Shown here piece by piece: positions 7,492 to 14,922 of a stretch of DNA of 49,415 nt. The stretch lies in the NCBI GenBank assembly GCA_023442945.1, contig JAEZWW010000079.1, positions 1 to 49,415 on the forward strand, written 5' to 3'. This DNA is from Pseudomonadota bacterium. GTDB taxonomy: Bacteria > Pseudomonadota > Gammaproteobacteria > Burkholderiales > Burkholderiaceae_C. The first letter of the stretch is position 1. Each line of letters opens with the position of its first letter. Position numbers and translations under genes: made by a program. The notes beneath the pieces are model-generated. The model ran no database searches. It was not told the origin of the DNA and saw nothing but the letters and a program-made list of their open reading frames with translations.

Positions 7492-8880
7492 ATGCCCCCT
7501 ACGACAGCGCCCGCTGAGGCGAATGCGCCCCTGCATTGGCCGGCCGGCGACACCAGCCGCATCCCGTTTGCCGTCTACACCGACCCGGCGCTGCACCAGC
7601 GCGAACTGGATCAACTGTTCTACAACGGCCACTGGTGCTACGTGGGCCTGGAGGCGGAAGTGCCCAACCCCGGCGACTTCAAACGCACGGTGGTGGGCGA
7701 GCGTTCGGTCATCTTGAGCCGCGCGGCCGACGGCACGCTGCACTGCATCGAAAACGTGTGCGCGCACCGCGGCATGCAGTTCTGCCGCCAGCGCCACGGC
7801 AGCGGCATGAAAGAGTTTGTTTGCCCGTACCACCAGTGGAGCTACACCTTGAGCGGCGATCTGCAAGGCGTGCCGCTGCGCCGCGGCGTGCGGCAAGATG
7901 GTCAGGTCAAAGGCGGCATGCCGGCCGACTTCAACCCCAAGGACCACAGCCTGACCAAGCTCAAGGTCGCGTCGCGCGGTGGCGTGGTGTTTGCCAGCTT
8001 TGACCATGGCGTCGAGCCGCTGGAAGACTACCTGGGCCCGACCATCCTGGCCTACTACGACCGCATGTTCAACGGCCGCGAGCTGAAGATCCTCGGCTAC
8101 AACCGCCAGCGCATCCCCGGCAACTGGAAGCTGATGCAGGAGAACATCAAGGACCCGTACCACCCCGGCCTGCTGCACACCTGGTTCGTCACCTTCGGCC
8201 TTTGGCGCGCCGACAACAAATCGGCGCTGAAGATGGACGCGCACCACCGCCACGCCGCCATGATCTCCACCCGCGGCAACGCCGGCGCCAAGTCCGACGT
8301 GTCGCAGGTGTCCAGCTTCAAGTCCACGATGGAGCTGGAAGACAAGCGCTTTCTGGACATCGTCCACGAAGATTGGTGGGGCGAGCCCACCGCGGTCATG
8401 ACCACCATCTTCCCCAGCGTCATCTTCCAGCAGCAGGTCAACAGCGTGTCCACGCGCCACATCCAGCCCGACGGCCACGGCCACTTCGACTTTGTCTGGA
8501 CGCACTTCGGCTACGCCGACGACACCCCCGAGATGACCGCGCGCCGCCTGCGCCAGGCCAACCTGTTCGGCCCCGCCGGCTTCGTCAGCGCCGATGATGG
8601 TGAGGCGATCGAGCTGTCGCAATGCGGCTTCACGCAAAAGCCGCAGCACCGCGCGCTGGCCGAGCTGGGCGGGCGCGGGGTCGAGGAGACCGATCACATG
8701 GTCACGGAAACGCTGATCCGCGGCATGTATGAATATTGGCGCAAGGTCATGGAGCCCCCACGCTCCCCTGCTGCGCAAGGTGCGCTGCCCCCCGAGGGGG
8801 CGCTCGCCGCCTTGGGGCGGCCCGGCGGCGGCTCGGGCCACAGCTCGGCGGATGCGTCAGCGCCTGGGGAGCCAGCATGA
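7492..8880 (+). CDS. Rieske-type aromatic ring-hydroxylating oxygenase, alpha subunit
   Basis: Catalytic subunit of a multicomponent Rieske non-haem iron oxygenase. The Rieske cluster ligands are C90-A-H92 and C111-P-Y-H114. The mononuclear iron site is in ENIKDPYHPGLLHTW, with bridging D221 and ligands H224 and H229. The overall pattern is closest, from memory, to the oxygenases for aromatic carboxylates (salicylate 5-hydroxylase or anthranilate 1,2-dioxygenase type). The ATG at 7492 has GGAGA 7-11 bases upstream. The last about 40 residues (from MEPPRSPAAQGALPPEG) are encoded by a dispersed G+C-rich repeat and are not typical of the family, so the ancestral protein probably ended near YWRKVM. 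The stop overlaps the beta-subunit start (ATGA). The exact substrate is not determinable. Confidence 0.92.
   Translation: MPPTTAPAEANAPLHWPAGDTSRIPFAVYTDPALHQRELDQLFYNGHWCYVGLEAEVPNPGDFKRTVVGERSVILSRAADGTLHCIENVCAHRGMQFCRQRHGSGMKEFVCPYHQWSYTLSGDLQGVPLRRGVRQDGQVKGGMPADFNPKDHSLTKLKVASRGGVVFASFDHGVEPLEDYLGPTILAYYDRMFNGRELKILGYNRQRIPGNWKLMQENIKDPYHPGLLHTWFVTFGLWRADNKSALKMDAHHRHAAMISTRGNAGAKSDVSQVSSFKSTMELEDKRFLDIVHEDWWGEPTAVMTTIFPSVIFQQQVNSVSTRHIQPDGHGHFDFVWTHFGYADDTPEMTARRLRQANLFGPAGFVSADDGEAIELSQCGFTQKPQHRALAELGGRGVEETDHMVTETLIRGMYEYWRKVMEPPRSPAAQGALPPEGALAALGRPGGGSGHSSADASAPGEPA
8753..8834 (+). repeat. dispersed repeat family 2, copy in oxygenase 3' end
   Basis: A G+C-rich unit beginning GCCCCCACGCTCC and ending CTTGGGGCGGCCCGGCGGCGG. 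The same unit, about 80 bp and roughly 85% identical by eye, occurs in reverse orientation inside recG (19291-19367). Here it encodes the C-terminal tail of the oxygenase alpha subunit. Confidence 0.75.
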
Positions 8881-9353
8881 AGCCCGACTTCGATACCTGG
8901 CTCGCCCTGGTTCAACTGCACGCCGACTACGCCGCCGCGGTGGACAGCGGCGACTGGTCGCTGTGGCCCGACTTCTTCACCGAAGACGGCGTCTACAAGC
9001 TGCAGCCGCGCGAGAACCACGAACGCGGCTTTCCGTTGAGCACCTTGGCCTTCGACGGCCAACCCAGCCTGCGCGACCGCGTCTACGGCATTCAGGAAAC
9101 GCTGTTTCACGACCCGTACTACCAACGCCACGTCGTCGGCGCGCCGGTCCTGCGCGGCATCGGCGCTGACGGCATCCGCTGCGAATCCAACTACGCCGTG
9201 TTCCGCACCAAACTTAACGGGCTGACCGAGGTCTTCAACGTCGGCCGCTACCTCGACCGCGTCGTGTCTACCGCCGATGGTTTGAAGTTTGCCGAGCGCA
9301 TCGCCGTGTACGACAGCGAGATGATCCCCAATTCCATCATTTACCCCATATGA
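8877..9353 (+). CDS. aromatic ring-hydroxylating oxygenase, beta subunit
   Basis: A 158-residue structural subunit with the NTF2-like fold, the small partner of the Rieske alpha subunit. Diagnostic segments are VQLHADYAAAVDSGDWSLWPDFFTEDGVY near the N-terminus (split here: LHADYAAAVDSG, WPDFFTEDGVY) and VFNVGRYLDRV towards the C-terminus, as in other beta subunits of aromatic carboxylate oxygenases. It starts at an ATG overlapping the alpha stop codon and ends in an ATGA overlap with the next gene, so translation is probably coupled through the whole cluster. It has no catalytic residues of its own; it stabilises the alpha trimer. Confidence 0.9.
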   Translation: MKPDFDTWLALVQLHADYAAAVDSGDWSLWPDFFTEDGVYKLQPRENHERGFPLSTLAFDGQPSLRDRVYGIQETLFHDPYYQRHVVGAPVLRGIGADGIRCESNYAVFRTKLNGLTEVFNVGRYLDRVVSTADGLKFAERIAVYDSEMIPNSIIYPI

Positions 9354-9721
9354 ACCAGGAACCCGATCCGCGCGCCGGCCCGCTGCGCCGTTTCACCGAT
9401 CCGGCCTACGTGCCGCTCGCGGCCAACCTGCAGGAAGTGCGCGACCGCATCGACACGCTGGACCGCCAGATCGTCACGCTGCTGGCTGAGCGCGGCCGCT
9501 ATGTGAAAGACGCCGCGCGCTTCAAGCGCGACAGCTTCCAGGTCAGCGCGCCGGCGCGCCAGCAGCAGGTATTCGACAAGGTGCGCGCCCTGGCCGAGGA
9601 AGTCGGCGCCTACCCCGAAGTGGTCGAAGCCGCGTACCGCGCGCTGGTGGCCGGCTTCATCGCGCGCGAACAGCAGGACTTCGCCGGCATGGCGGACATT
9701 GAACCGAAGGCATCTGAATGA
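9350..9721 (+). CDS. chorismate mutase type II / isochorismate-pyruvate lyase-like protein
   Basis: A 123-residue AroQ-fold protein. Compared from memory with PchB of Pseudomonas aeruginosa, the pattern LQEVRDRIDTLDRQIVTLL, GRYVKDAARFK and FIAREQQDF matches, including the two Arg, the Lys in ARFK and the Gln near the C-terminus that form the active site. PchB cleaves isochorismate to salicylate and pyruvate; close relatives interconvert chorismate and prephenate. Its position inside a Rieske oxygenase operon, with ATGA overlaps on both sides, suggests a role in supplying or handling the oxygenase substrate rather than in phenylalanine/tyrosine synthesis. Which reaction it catalyses cannot be told from sequence. 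There is no signal peptide, so it is cytoplasmic. Confidence 0.85.
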   Translation: MNQEPDPRAGPLRRFTDPAYVPLAANLQEVRDRIDTLDRQIVTLLAERGRYVKDAARFKRDSFQVSAPARQQQVFDKVRALAEEVGAYPEVVEAAYRALVAGFIAREQQDFAGMADIEPKASE

Positions 9722-10689
9722 ATCGCTACCTCCTTGCCTGTGGCCTGACGGCTGTTACCTTGGTCTGGGCCACCGGCGCGCAGGCGCAGGAATGGCCGCA
9801 GAAGCCGGTGCGCGTGGTCGTGCCCTTTGGCGCTGGCTCGTCGCCGGACATCCTGGCGCGCCTGCTGGGTGATCGGCTCTCGGCCAAGCTGGGCCAGCCG
9901 TTCATTGTCGACAACAAGCCCGGCGCCGGCGGCAACAGCGGCACCGACGCGGTCGCCAAGGCCCAGCCCGACGGCTACACCTTCCTGCTGTCGGTCAACG
10001 CGCCGCTGGTCTACAACACCATCCTCTACAAGAACCTGCCCTACGACCCGTTCAAGGACCTGGCGCCCGTTTCGCTGGCCGCCAGCAACCCGAACGTTTG
10101 CGCGGCTTCGCCTTCCATGGGGGTGGATTCCGTCAAGGGCTGGCTGGACGCGCTGCGCGCGCAACCGGGCAAGTTCAACTTCGCGTCGTCGGGCAACGGC
10201 TCCATCTCGCATCTGGGCGTGGAGCTGATCAAGCTGAAGACCAAGTCGTTTGCCGTGCACGTCCCGTACGCCGCGTCGGGCCAGGCCGTCACCGCCATGC
10301 TGCAGGGCGACGTGCACTTCGCCTGTCTGCCGGCGGTCGCGGTCATGCCGCAGGTGAAAGCCGGCAAGCTGAAGGCGCTGGCCATCACGTCGGAAAAGCG
10401 CTCCTCCCTGCTGCCGGATGTGCCCACCCTCAAGGAATCTGGCCTGCCCGACATCCAGGCCGCGCCTTGGTACGCCTACATGGCGCCTGCCGGCACGCCG
10501 TCGGCCGCGGTGCAGCGCATGAGCCAGGCGCTGCAGGCCGTGCTGCAAGAGCCGGATGTGAAGGACAAACTGCGCGCCAACTACTTCGACGCCATCGGCA
10601 GCACACCCGCAGCGCTTGGCCAGTTCATGCAGGAAGAGCGCGCCCGCTGGCGCCCGGTGATCGAACGCGCGGGCCTGAAGCCCGATTGA
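9718..10689 (+). CDS. Bug-family (TctC-like) periplasmic solute receptor
   Basis: A 323-residue extracytoplasmic receptor of the tripartite tricarboxylate transporter family, much expanded in Burkholderiales. It has a signal peptide ending GAQAQ, then the hallmark segments WPQKPVRVVVPFGAGSSPDI, VDNKPGAGGNSGTDAVAKA and PDGYTFLL, and later FNFASSGNGSISHLG and LLPDVPTLKESGLP. No TctA or TctB membrane partner is present in the window, which is common for orphan Bug proteins; some act as sensors or share transporters. As part of the oxygenase operon it probably binds the aromatic acid that the operon oxidises. The start overlaps the previous stop by ATGA. Confidence 0.93.
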   Translation: MNRYLLACGLTAVTLVWATGAQAQEWPQKPVRVVVPFGAGSSPDILARLLGDRLSAKLGQPFIVDNKPGAGGNSGTDAVAKAQPDGYTFLLSVNAPLVYNTILYKNLPYDPFKDLAPVSLAASNPNVCAASPSMGVDSVKGWLDALRAQPGKFNFASSGNGSISHLGVELIKLKTKSFAVHVPYAASGQAVTAMLQGDVHFACLPAVAVMPQVKAGKLKALAITSEKRSSLLPDVPTLKESGLPDIQAAPWYAYMAPAGTPSAAVQRMSQALQAVLQEPDVKDKLRANYFDAIGSTPAALGQFMQEERARWRPVIERAGLKPD

Positions 10690-10729
10690 AGCCCGTCAGC
10701 GGCTCAACCAGAAGAAGCGAGGCACCCAC

Positions 10730-11056
10730 ATGAGCACCCCAGACACCTGGATCGACGTCGCCGCCGAGGACGACGTGTTTGAAGGCACCGCCATCGGCGT
10801 GGTCGCCGGCGGACAAGACATCGCCCTCTACCGCACCGAGGCCGGAGAATTCTTCGCCACCGACAACATCTGCTCCCACGGCCACGCGCGCTTGTGCGAC
10901 GGGTTTTTGGAGGGGCATGAAATCGAATGCCCGTTTCACCAGGGGCGCTTCGATATCCGCACCGGCGAGGCGACGCTGGAGCCGTGTGTGGATGCGATCA
11001 GGAGTTATCCGCTTAAGCGCGAGGGCGGGCGGGTGTGGCTACAGATCCAAAGCTAA
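10730..11056 (+). CDS. Rieske [2Fe-2S] ferredoxin of aromatic oxygenase system
   Basis: A 108-residue soluble Rieske ferredoxin (NagAb/NahAb type) that passes electrons to the oxygenase. The cluster ligands are seen in CSHGHARLCDG (C-x-H) and CPFHQGRFD (C-x-x-H). GAGGC lies a few bases before the ATG at 10730; the gene follows the Bug receptor by 40 bases, so it belongs to the same operon. No ferredoxin reductase gene lies in the window, so the third component must be encoded elsewhere or be shared. Confidence 0.93.
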   Translation: MSTPDTWIDVAAEDDVFEGTAIGVVAGGQDIALYRTEAGEFFATDNICSHGHARLCDGFLEGHEIECPFHQGRFDIRTGEATLEPCVDAIRSYPLKREGGRVWLQIQS

Positions 11057-11080
11057 GAATGTAAAAAGAATAGCTTCTTG
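11053..11080 (-). repeat. possible remnant of dispersed repeat family 1
   Basis: On the minus strand, GCGCAAGAAGCTATTC resembles the right end of family 1 (CTGCGCAAGCAGCTAT). The left part is not recognisable. The rest of the 11057-11223 interval, between two converging genes, shows no gene and no clear terminator. Confidence 0.3.
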
Positions 11081-11223
11081 CGCTCAAAGGGCAACGTTCA
11101 AAGGTTGCTTCCTTCTGGGCTCCGTGACGCATGCTGCGCTCCTTATGGGCCGCAACGTCGTTCTCAAAGCCGTACCAACAGGTCCTTCACTTCAAGACGT
11201 GTCGGGCTGGTAAGGCTCTAACG

Positions 11224-13266
11224 CTAGTTGGTCGGCAAGCCAAGCTTGTCGAAGAAGGCTCGATTGCGCTCGCGCGCGCCGTTGAGAAGGCGGTCATACG
11301 ACAGCACTTCGATGTAGGCCCTGTAATTTGAGTTGTAGCCAAAATAGCCTTGCCGATCACTCGTCGCAGTGAGTTGCGCTAGCTTGCAACGTTTCTCGAC
11401 CGTTGGGGTTATGTCGCACACGACGTAGCAGTAGCCTGGAATTTCATCTGAACGAGGAATCGGACGACCGTTTGCCGTCTGCGTTTGGCCGTTACGGATG
11501 CGGTCTAGGTAGCCAAGGGCCTGCTCTATGGGGTCCTTGTCCTCGCCGCTTGCAGCGTCATTTCGCATCGGCCGCTTGATTTCGATAACTACGATCGACG
11601 CGAGAGGCAGTCGCTGACCTTCTGCAACGAGCAGCGGTGCGTCGAACACGTTCAGCGCGACAAGGTCAGGCTCCTTCGCATCACCGTTCTGCAGGATGGG
11701 CATGGACGACAGCGGCTTATCAGAGGCTAGGAAATCGTGAAATGCCAACCGCTCATCAATTAGCCAAAGATTCGAATTGTCGAGTACTTCGTTCGAGGTC
11801 TTGCGCATTGGCATGATGACTTCGTGGATGAGTTCCTCACGCGCATATTTGCCGTCAGCGCCGCGTTCGATGGCTTTTTGCAGGATATCGAGAATGATTT
11901 TTCGATGGAATACGTAGCTAGCGAGATCTGACTTCTTGATGTCTTCGACCTTTGATAGGTAGTGGTTCAGGCGCGAAAGATAGCCTTCTTTCGTCTCACC
12001 TAAACCCATCGTCATGATGGCGTGACCTTCGGTAATAAGACTGCCTTCGATCTCCGCGAGTTGTTTGTGCAGTAGCAGATCGAGATCCTTGTCCGAGATT
12101 GACGGATTGACACTCAATTTTTCATCGCTAATCCGGCCCAGAATGGGCCGATATCGCGGCGCACGTTGCGAGACGAACTTCTCCACGCGATCTCGCCCAG
12201 CGGCTTTGCTTGCCTGCAGGTACTCGCCAAGGAACACCTTCGAGGAATCTAGAACTCCGTTGCGAATGTCGTTCGCGCTCAACTCGGTCTTCTCAAAGAG
12301 GTCATCACTGATTTCGGCAATATCGAAGCCGATTCGCTCTGGCCTCACGTGCTGGTCAAGGAACGGCGAGGTTAAGTAGCAGGCATACAGGAATTCGCCA
12401 TCGCCGTTGTCGATACGGCCATGCAGACCGGCCACCTTTCCAAGGATGCTTTCCTCTTTCACGACACGACCGGCTGCACACCATGCGATGAAGGGGTCCC
12501 GAGGTGCAGAGGCCTTGAGTTTCAGGTGCGTCAGCTCAAATGGTTGATTCTTGATCATTAGCTCTTGCCGCTGAGCCGATGAAAACATGTACTCCGCGTA
12601 GACGTCGTCCAAGTGGATCGCCTCGTCGTTGTCGACTACCGCGATCTTAGGTGCACCGCCGTCGCGCACGAAGTACCAAAGGCAGTGCTCGAAAAGCTCG
12701 TTAGCGATTGTTCTTCCGGTCTTAGGCGCCCGCTCGCGATACTCTTTTTTGAACCCATTCAAACGCACTTCGGTATGCCGCGTCGTCGAGGGGGACGGGC
12801 GCAGACTGGCGCCATCGACACCCTTGCCGGCGGTGAAGGTGAAGCTACGGCGAAACTGCTTGCCATCCGAGCCTTCGAAGTCGCTGTGGACCTCGACGGC
12901 GTCGAAGGCCTTGAGCCACAGCAGCCGGCCGACGCCGCGGCAGCCCTCTGACGCCTTAAAGTCCGAGTCAAGCGTCTCGAAGGACCGCAGGTTTGCATCG
13001 TCGAAGCCACAGCCGTTGTCACGAACGAGGAAGCCTAGGATCGTCTCCTGCGGCGGAGCGCCCCGCCGGACGCGTCCGTCAAGCTGCAATTGCTGCTGCT
13101 GCGTTCGCTCAATCTCAACAACAATCTCGCCAGTGCTACCTTCGAGACTCGCAGCCTCGATGGCTTGTATGGAGTTGACGACGGCCTCGAACAACGGCAG
13201 CAAGCCATGTGTTCTTGGCAAGGGCGTATTCCTCAACCTACCAGCGAGGAAAGTGTTCATGCTCAT
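11224..13266 (-). CDS. GHKL-family ATPase with C-terminal PD-(D/E)xK-like nuclease region
   Basis: A 680-residue protein of a MutL/Hsp90-like type. The N-terminal GHKL ATPase shows E27 and N31 in LLPLFEAVVNSIQA, DNGCGF at 83-88 and the glycine loop GCRGVGR at 108-114. The middle is long, helical and lacks recognisable motifs. Near the C-terminus, EPDLVAL (about residue 531) and VVIEIKRP (E560-x-K562) fit the Asp...Glu-x-Lys core of PD-(D/E)xK nucleases, followed by DPIEQALGYLDRIRNG, as in such domains. No signal or membrane segment is seen. The base composition is visibly lower in G+C than both neighbours and the flanks are A+T-rich, pointing to horizontal acquisition. ATPase-nuclease fusions of this kind are common in phage-defence loci, but no partner gene is present. 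Start at 13266 or 13260. Confidence 0.82.
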   Translation of the reverse strand: MSMNTFLAGRLRNTPLPRTHGLLPLFEAVVNSIQAIEAASLEGSTGEIVVEIERTQQQQLQLDGRVRRGAPPQETILGFLVRDNGCGFDDANLRSFETLDSDFKASEGCRGVGRLLWLKAFDAVEVHSDFEGSDGKQFRRSFTFTAGKGVDGASLRPSPSTTRHTEVRLNGFKKEYRERAPKTGRTIANELFEHCLWYFVRDGGAPKIAVVDNDEAIHLDDVYAEYMFSSAQRQELMIKNQPFELTHLKLKASAPRDPFIAWCAAGRVVKEESILGKVAGLHGRIDNGDGEFLYACYLTSPFLDQHVRPERIGFDIAEISDDLFEKTELSANDIRNGVLDSSKVFLGEYLQASKAAGRDRVEKFVSQRAPRYRPILGRISDEKLSVNPSISDKDLDLLLHKQLAEIEGSLITEGHAIMTMGLGETKEGYLSRLNHYLSKVEDIKKSDLASYVFHRKIILDILQKAIERGADGKYAREELIHEVIMPMRKTSNEVLDNSNLWLIDERLAFHDFLASDKPLSSMPILQNGDAKEPDLVALNVFDAPLLVAEGQRLPLASIVVIEIKRPMRNDAASGEDKDPIEQALGYLDRIRNGQTQTANGRPIPRSDEIPGYCYVVCDITPTVEKRCKLAQLTATSDRQGYFGYNSNYRAYIEVLSYDRLLNGARERNRAFFDKLGLPTN

Positions 13267-13409
13267 GGGTGACTGCTCTCTCGGCGGTTGGTGTTAGATA
13301 TGTTTATTTATACAGCGCATCGTAGTGACGCGATTAGGGCCGGCGATTGTCTCCTCACGATGACGGGCTTTACACAAATGACGCTGTGCAGCATGACGGC
13401 GCATGCCCG

Positions 13410-14171
13410 ATGACAGCCAACAAAGACGCTTTACCCAGTGAAGCGGAGGCTCAGCGCCTCGCCAAAGCCGTCGCCGCCCTCGTCCCCTGCTCGCGCCGCG
13501 AGGCCGAGCAGTACATCGCCGAGGGGTGGGTGTCTGTGGATGGCGTGTGCGTGCGCACGCCGGAGCAGCGCGTGGCGCCTGGCCAGCGGGTGGCGCTGGA
13601 CGCGCAGGCGCCGCCGCCGGCGCGCCTGCAGGCGGTGCAACCCGCCACCTTGCTGCTGCACAAGCCGGCCGGCGCGACGACCGCCGAGGCGCTGGCGCTA
13701 TTGTCCGAAGCGGCGCGTTGGCCGGGCGACTGGTCCGGCATTCGCGTGAGCACGGCGCATTTGCGTGGTCTGCAGCCGCTGCTGCCGTTGCCTACGCCGG
13801 CCAGCGGGCTGTGCGTGTTCAGCCAGGCGCCGGGGGTGGTGCGCAAGCTGACGGAAGACGCGGCCTTTATCGAGCAAGAGCTGATCGCGGACGTGCAAGG
13901 CCGGGACGGCATGGCGCCGGGCGGTTTGGCGCGCTTGGGCCACGGACTGGTGTGGCAGGGCCGGCCGCTGCCGCCGGCGCGGGTCAGTTGGCAGAGCGAG
14001 ACGCGGCTGCGCTTTGCCATGAAGGGCATTGCGCCCGAGCGCGTGGAATGGATGTGCGCGCAGGTCGGCCTGCAGTTGCAGGCGCTGCGGCGCATTCGGC
14101 TGGGGCGCGTGCCGATGGCGGCGCTGCCGCTGGGGCAGTGGCGTTACCTGCCGGCGGGCGAGCGCTTCTAG
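13410..14171 (+). CDS. RluF/RsuA-like S4-domain protein lacking the catalytic Asp
   Basis: A 253-residue protein with an N-terminal S4 RNA-binding domain (CSRREAEQYIAEGWVSVDG) and a C-terminal region with the general layout of RsuA/RluB/RluE/RluF pseudouridine synthases (LLLHKPAGATT, KLTEDAAFIEQELIADVQG, RVEWMCAQVGLQLQALRRIR, MAALPLGQWRYL). The catalytic motif, normally GRLDxxTxGL, reads LPLPTPASGL, so the nucleophilic Asp is replaced by Pro. It is therefore probably an RNA-binding protein without synthase activity. The ATG at 13410 is chosen over an upstream TTG at 13347, which would add 21 poorly conserved residues. arfB follows after 9 bases, suggesting a shared ribosome-related role. Confidence 0.82.
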   Translation: MTANKDALPSEAEAQRLAKAVAALVPCSRREAEQYIAEGWVSVDGVCVRTPEQRVAPGQRVALDAQAPPPARLQAVQPATLLLHKPAGATTAEALALLSEAARWPGDWSGIRVSTAHLRGLQPLLPLPTPASGLCVFSQAPGVVRKLTEDAAFIEQELIADVQGRDGMAPGGLARLGHGLVWQGRPLPPARVSWQSETRLRFAMKGIAPERVEWMCAQVGLQLQALRRIRLGRVPMAALPLGQWRYLPAGERF

Positions 14172-14180
14172 GAGCGGGCC

Positions 14181-14579
14181 GTGCCGGTGGAAGTGAACGA
14201 AGGCGAGGTGGAATTCACCGCCATGCGGGCGCAAGGCCCGGGCGGGCAGAACGTCAACAAGGTGTCCAACGCGGTGCATCTGCGCTTTGACATCCGCGCG
14301 TCGACGTTGCCCGAAGCGGTGAAGGACCGGCTGCTGGCGCTGCCGGGGCGGCGCGTCACCAAAGACGGCGTGCTGGTGCTGAAGGCGCAGACCTCGCGCA
14401 GCCAGGAGCAGAACCGCGCGCTGGCGTTGGCGCGGCTGCAAGAGCTGGTGGATGAAGCCGCGCAAGTGCCCGAAGTGCGACGGCCGACCAAGCCGACCTA
14501 CGGGTCGAAGCAGCGCCGCCTGCAAGGCAAGGCGCAACGCTCGCAGGTGAAGGCGCTGCGGCGGCGCGTGGACGAGTGA
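14181..14579 (+). CDS. arfB: ArfB (YaeJ)-like alternative ribosome-rescue hydrolase
   Basis: A 132-residue peptidyl-tRNA hydrolase that frees stalled ribosomes lacking a stop codon. The catalytic GGQ motif is in RAQGPGGQNVNKVSNA, and the C-terminus is a basic tail (KQRRLQGKAQRSQVKALRRR) that enters the empty mRNA channel. It lacks the codon-recognition domains of full release factors, as ArfB does. The start is a GTG at 14181, supported by AGGAG 6-10 bases upstream and the usual family length. Confidence 0.92.
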   Translation: MPVEVNEGEVEFTAMRAQGPGGQNVNKVSNAVHLRFDIRASTLPEAVKDRLLALPGRRVTKDGVLVLKAQTSRSQEQNRALALARLQELVDEAAQVPEVRRPTKPTYGSKQRRLQGKAQRSQVKALRRRVDE

Positions 14580-14614
14580 GGGCGTGCGGCGCGCGCCAAC
14601 CGTGGCACGCAGCG

Positions 14615-14671
14615 CTTTTTGAAAGAATCGCCCGATGGCCCTAGAGCCACTTGCGCGGGCAGCTATCAATT
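14615..14671 (+). repeat. dispersed repeat family 1, copy C
   Basis: Contains TTTTTGAAAGAATCG, GGCCCTAGAGCCAC, TTGCGCGGGCAGCTATCAA. It shares its order of blocks with the copies at 1245, 29521 and 39835 and is inverted relative to copy D at 14834. Confidence 0.75.
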
Positions 14672-14833
14672 CCGTTGCATAGAGCGTTCGGATGGGCACG
14701 ACGCGATGCCTGAGCCGACAGCGGGGCGCACGGCCGCTTCGCCCTCGGCCGCAGGCGCGCGGTGCCCCCAGCCAGGGGCGAACGCGGGCGACGGACGGGC
14801 AGGGTTTTGGCACGTTTGCGCAAGCATCTGCTG

Positions 14834-14886
14834 CGAAAAGAGTAGCTGGCCGCGCAAGTGGCTGTAGGGCCGCAGGCCGATTCCTA
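14834..14886 (-). repeat. dispersed repeat family 1, copy D
   Basis: On the minus strand: AGGAATCGGCCTGC, GGCCCTACAGCCAC, TTGCGCGGCCAGCTACTC. The CCCTA-AGCCACTTGCGCGG core is shared with copy C, which lies 160 bases away in opposite orientation. Confidence 0.75.
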
Positions 14887-14922
14887 TCGCAATGGTGGCT
14901 GCGGGCTACCGCGCGCCCGCTT

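Larger units (their letters stand above)
14580..14922. other. non-coding interval with an inverted pair of repeats
   Basis: No gene is supported here. The interval carries two copies of repeat family 1 in opposite orientation (14615-14671 and 14834-14886) around a middle of about 160 bases. The outer arms could pair into a long imperfect hairpin. Short open frames run through the middle on both strands, but none has a ribosome binding site or recognisable protein pattern. Confidence 0.6.

Noticed and set aside
13347..13409. Upstream TTG start for the RluF-like gene
   Set aside because: Would add 21 residues unlike the family; the ATG at 13410 is sufficient.
14641..14823. 60-codon frames between the inverted repeats
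   Set aside because: No ribosome binding site, no recognisable pattern, and partly made of repeat sequence.
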